DNA from: Fidelibacterota bacterium
GTDB taxonomy: Bacteria > Fidelibacterota > Fidelibacteria > Fidelibacterales > Fidelibacteraceae
Length of the DNA stretch: 7,351 nt
Direction of reading: 5' to 3'
Assembly (NCBI GenBank): GCA_023134755.1
Contig: JAGLUM010000473.1
Location: 1 to 7,351, forward strand
The translations under genes were made by a program, and so were the position numbers. Positions 5,555 through 7,351 of the stretch are shown piece by piece. The notes under the pieces were generated by a model that had not been told where the DNA came from, searched no databases, and worked only from the letters and a program-made list of their open reading frames with translations. The stretch's first letter is position 1; each line of letters begins with the position of its first letter.

Positions 5555-6880
5555 ATGACCTTTTTAGAAAAATTAAAAACAAAAGACATACAATTTTGCG
5601 TTATCGGACTGGGTTATGTCGGTTTGCCTCTCGCGGTCGAAGTTGCCAAAGTCGATATTCATGTTACCGGGATTGAAATTGATCCAGAAAAAGTCGAAAA
5701 GATCAATCGCGGCGAAAATTATATCGGAGATGTAAAAGACGATGATCTGAAGGCAGTAGTTGCAAAGGGGCTGATTACTGCAACTACCGATTTTAGTGTT
5801 ATAAAAAATATGGATGTGGTCAGTATTTGTGTGCCCACTCCCTTAAATAAACTTAAAGATCCTGATATGTCGTTTATCACTTCGGCACTTGAAGAAATTA
5901 AACAATACATGCACAAGGATCTTGTGGTGATCCTGGAATCCACCACCTATCCCGGAACTACACGCGAATACATGCTTCCACATCTGGAAAAATCCGGACT
6001 CACATGCGGAAAAGATTTTTTCCTTGCCTTTTCTCCGGAACGTGTTGACCCGGGCAATCCTGTCTATTTAACTAAGAATACCCCGAAGGTACTTGGCGGT
6101 GTTACTCCCTTAGGTACCGAACATGCAAAAGCTATCTACGAGCAGATTTTCGATGAAATTGTGATCGTCAGCACCGCCGAAGCCGCAGAAATGACAAAAC
6201 TGCTGGAAAACACTTTCCGTATGATCAATATCGGTATGGTAAATGAACTTGCCATTATGTGCGACCGTCTGGGCGTGGATGCCTGGGAAGTCATTGATGC
6301 CGCTGATACAAAACCCTTCGGATTTATGAAATTCTATCCGGGTCCCGGTCTGGGCGGACATTGTATTCCCATCGACCCGCATTACCTCAGTTGGAAAATG
6401 AAAACCTTGAATTATAAAACAAAATTTATTGATCTTGCTGCTGAAATAAACACTTCTATGCCGGAATATGTAGTTCAAACCCTTATGGAAGGCATGAATA
6501 TGCACGGCAAGGCGCTGAAAGGCTCTAATATCCTGATCCTGGGTATGGCTTATAAAAACGATATTGATGACCTGCGTGAATCCCCGGCATTTGATGTTTA
6601 TAAATTACTGGAAGATCGCGGTGCAACTGTCTGTTACCATGATCCCTACTGCCCAAAACTTGATTGGAACAACAGCTATGTGGAATCTATGCCTTTAACG
6701 AAGAAACTGCTTAAATCCATGGATGCGGTGATGATCACAACCGCCCATAAAGATGTGGATTACCAGTTCGTGGTTGATCATGCCAATTTAATTATCGACT
6801 CCCGCAACGCAACCAAAGACCTTAAAAATACTGAAGGTAAAGTACTGCGCATGGGCGGCGGCCGTGTTTTAGAAAACTAA
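5555..6880 (+). CDS. wbpA: UDP-N-acetyl-D-glucosamine 6-dehydrogenase, WbpA type
   Basis: A 441-residue nucleotide-sugar dehydrogenase of the same superfamily as ugd but of the WbpA/TviB branch. It should oxidise C6 of UDP-GlcNAc (or a related UDP-HexNAc) with NAD+ to the uronic acid, a precursor of N-acetylated uronic acids in O-antigen or capsule. Features: GLGYVG (18-23) with acidic Glu41 in the NAD fold; CVPTPLN (92-98); ESTTYPGTT (128-136); SPERVDPGN (160-168); EMTKLLENTFR (212-222) with catalytic Lys215 and Asn219; GGHCIPIDPHYLSWK (267-281) with nucleophile Cys270; and DDLRESP (338-344). SPER.DPGN and GGHCIPIDP..L.WK are typical of WbpA and differ from Ugd. AGGAG (5544-5548) lies 6 nt before the ATG. 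A 71-nt gap precedes it and a strong terminator follows 18 nt after the stop. WecC-type UDP-ManNAc dehydrogenase is the main alternative. Confidence 0.9.
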   Translation: MTFLEKLKTKDIQFCVIGLGYVGLPLAVEVAKVDIHVTGIEIDPEKVEKINRGENYIGDVKDDDLKAVVAKGLITATTDFSVIKNMDVVSICVPTPLNKLKDPDMSFITSALEEIKQYMHKDLVVILESTTYPGTTREYMLPHLEKSGLTCGKDFFLAFSPERVDPGNPVYLTKNTPKVLGGVTPLGTEHAKAIYEQIFDEIVIVSTAEAAEMTKLLENTFRMINIGMVNELAIMCDRLGVDAWEVIDAADTKPFGFMKFYPGPGLGGHCIPIDPHYLSWKMKTLNYKTKFIDLAAEINTSMPEYVVQTLMEGMNMHGKALKGSNILILGMAYKNDIDDLRESPAFDVYKLLEDRGATVCYHDPYCPKLDWNNSYVESMPLTKKLLKSMDAVMITTAHKDVDYQFVVDHANLIIDSRNATKDLKNTEGKVLRMGGGRVLEN

Positions 6881-6897
6881 TTTTAAAATCATTCAGG

Positions 6898-6929
6898 ACC
6901 CCGTTCTTCGGAGCGGGGTTTTTTATTTT
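6898..6929 (+). terminator. Intrinsic terminator ending the ldt-ugd-rfbC-wbpA operon
   Basis: A 9-bp stem, ACCCCGTTC (6898-6906) with GAGCGGGGT (6911-6919), one G-U pair, closes a TTCG tetraloop (6907-6910) in the stable C(UUCG)G context. A run of six T (6919-6924), then A and four more T, follows directly. This is a textbook rho-independent terminator 17 nt after the wbpA stop. Its T-rich tail ends only a few bases before the hemW ATG. Confidence 0.93.
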
Positions 6930-6933
6930 CCGT

Positions 6934-7351
6934 ATGAAGCCCTTATCTATATACATTCATGTTCCATTTTGTCGGCAAAAATGCCGCTACTGCGATTTTT
7001 ACAGTCTGGAATCATCCGAATATATGAATGCTTACTTGAAAGCACTGTATCAGTCAATTGAACACCACGCAAAAAATCTGGCGGATAATTATACAGTTCA
7101 GACTCTTTATCTTGGGGGTGGTACTCCGAATCTGCTTTCTCCTGCTCAGCTTGAAGGAGTTCTTAATATTGTGTCCCGCCATTACACATTTACGGAACAT
7201 CCTGAAATCACCATTGAGATCAATCCCGAATTTTCATCAGACCGGAAATCATTGAAAACCTTATCAGAGATCGGATTTACACGCCTCTCTATTGGCATCC
7301 AGTCACTAAATGACGCGGAACTGGCCATACTTGGACGTATTCATTCACGGA
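6934..7351 (+). CDS. hemW: HemW-like radical SAM protein (heme chaperone; formerly coproporphyrinogen III oxidase-like), 3' end cut
   Basis: The first 139 residues are visible; the reading frame is open to the right edge (family length is about 370-400). The start MKPLSIYIHVPFC leads into the radical SAM cluster motif CRQKCRYCDFYS (13-24), where Cys13, Cys17 and Cys20 bind the 4Fe-4S cluster and Tyr19-Cys20-Asp21-Phe22 are typical of HemW. Then come YLGGGTPNLL (59-68), the glycine-rich SAM segment; TIEINPE (93-99); and RLSIGIQSLND (117-127) with LGRIH (133-137), all HemW hallmarks. HemW binds heme and is thought to deliver it to respiratory proteins; oxygen-independent HemN is less likely because HemN has a longer N-terminus before the cysteines. 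No Shine-Dalgarno sequence is seen, and the ATG lies 9 nt after the six-T run of the preceding terminator. The next ATG (residue 31) would lose the cluster motif, so 6934 is the start. Confidence 0.93.
   Translation, partial: MKPLSIYIHVPFCRQKCRYCDFYSLESSEYMNAYLKALYQSIEHHAKNLADNYTVQTLYLGGGTPNLLSPAQLEGVLNIVSRHYTFTEHPEITIEINPEFSSDRKSLKTLSEIGFTRLSIGIQSLNDAELAILGRIHSR

Noticed and set aside
6110..6505. Minus-strand 131-residue frame inside the WbpA-like gene
   Set aside because: Antisense shadow of the conserved dehydrogenase; no motifs or ribosome site.
1..7351. CRISPR array, insertion sequence, toxin-antitoxin or phage-defence genes
   Set aside because: No regularly spaced repeats, transposase, terminal inverted repeats or defence-type proteins were found on either strand.

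Overview
The window is a chromosomal stretch from a Gram-negative-type bacterium. An uncultured lineage of the FCB group (Marinimicrobia, Cloacimonadota or KSB1-like) fits best, but placement is an inference. It rests on a secreted beta-helix-type protein start, a Bacteroidetes/Cloacimonadota-style GlmM (SISGIR start, GGEGNGG loop), a lipobox-bearing L,D-transpeptidase, and intergenic palindromes of a REP-like family. Classical TTGACA/TATATT-type promoters with 17-bp spacers argue against a typical Bacteroidetes.

Layout. Positions 1-147 (minus) are the start of a secreted protein that runs off the left edge, read from a near-consensus promoter at 227-255. About 580 bp of AT-rich intergenic DNA follows. 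It holds a REP-like palindrome (about 453-476), a perfect 19-nt palindrome (517-535) and a period-8 tract (601-624), and no convincing gene. Next come glmM (726-2084) and deoC (2089-2751), separated by 4 nt, then a tRNA-Leu(UAG) gene (2801-2883) with its own candidate promoter.

Positions 2913-6880 look like an envelope/polysaccharide operon: an L,D-transpeptidase lipoprotein, UDP-glucose 6-dehydrogenase (ugd, start overlapping the preceding stop), an RmlC-type sugar epimerase (rfbC), and a WbpA-type UDP-GlcNAc 6-dehydrogenase. A strong UUCG-loop terminator (6898-6929) closes it. The last gene, hemW (6934 onward), starts just 9 nt after the six-T run of that terminator and is cut by the right edge.

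Functional theme. GlmM makes GlcN-1-P for UDP-GlcNAc, the substrate of the WbpA-like enzyme. Ugd makes UDP-glucuronate, and RfbC points to a 6-deoxysugar such as L-rhamnose. Together they suggest precursor supply for an acidic surface polysaccharide, linked to a peptidoglycan cross-linking or anchoring enzyme. No glycosyltransferases, polymerase or flippase, and no rmlA/B/D, are in view. I found no clearly new system. The most interesting points are the transpeptidase-sugar operon, the orphan rfbC between two dehydrogenases, the terminator abutting hemW, and the palindromes in the first intergenic region.
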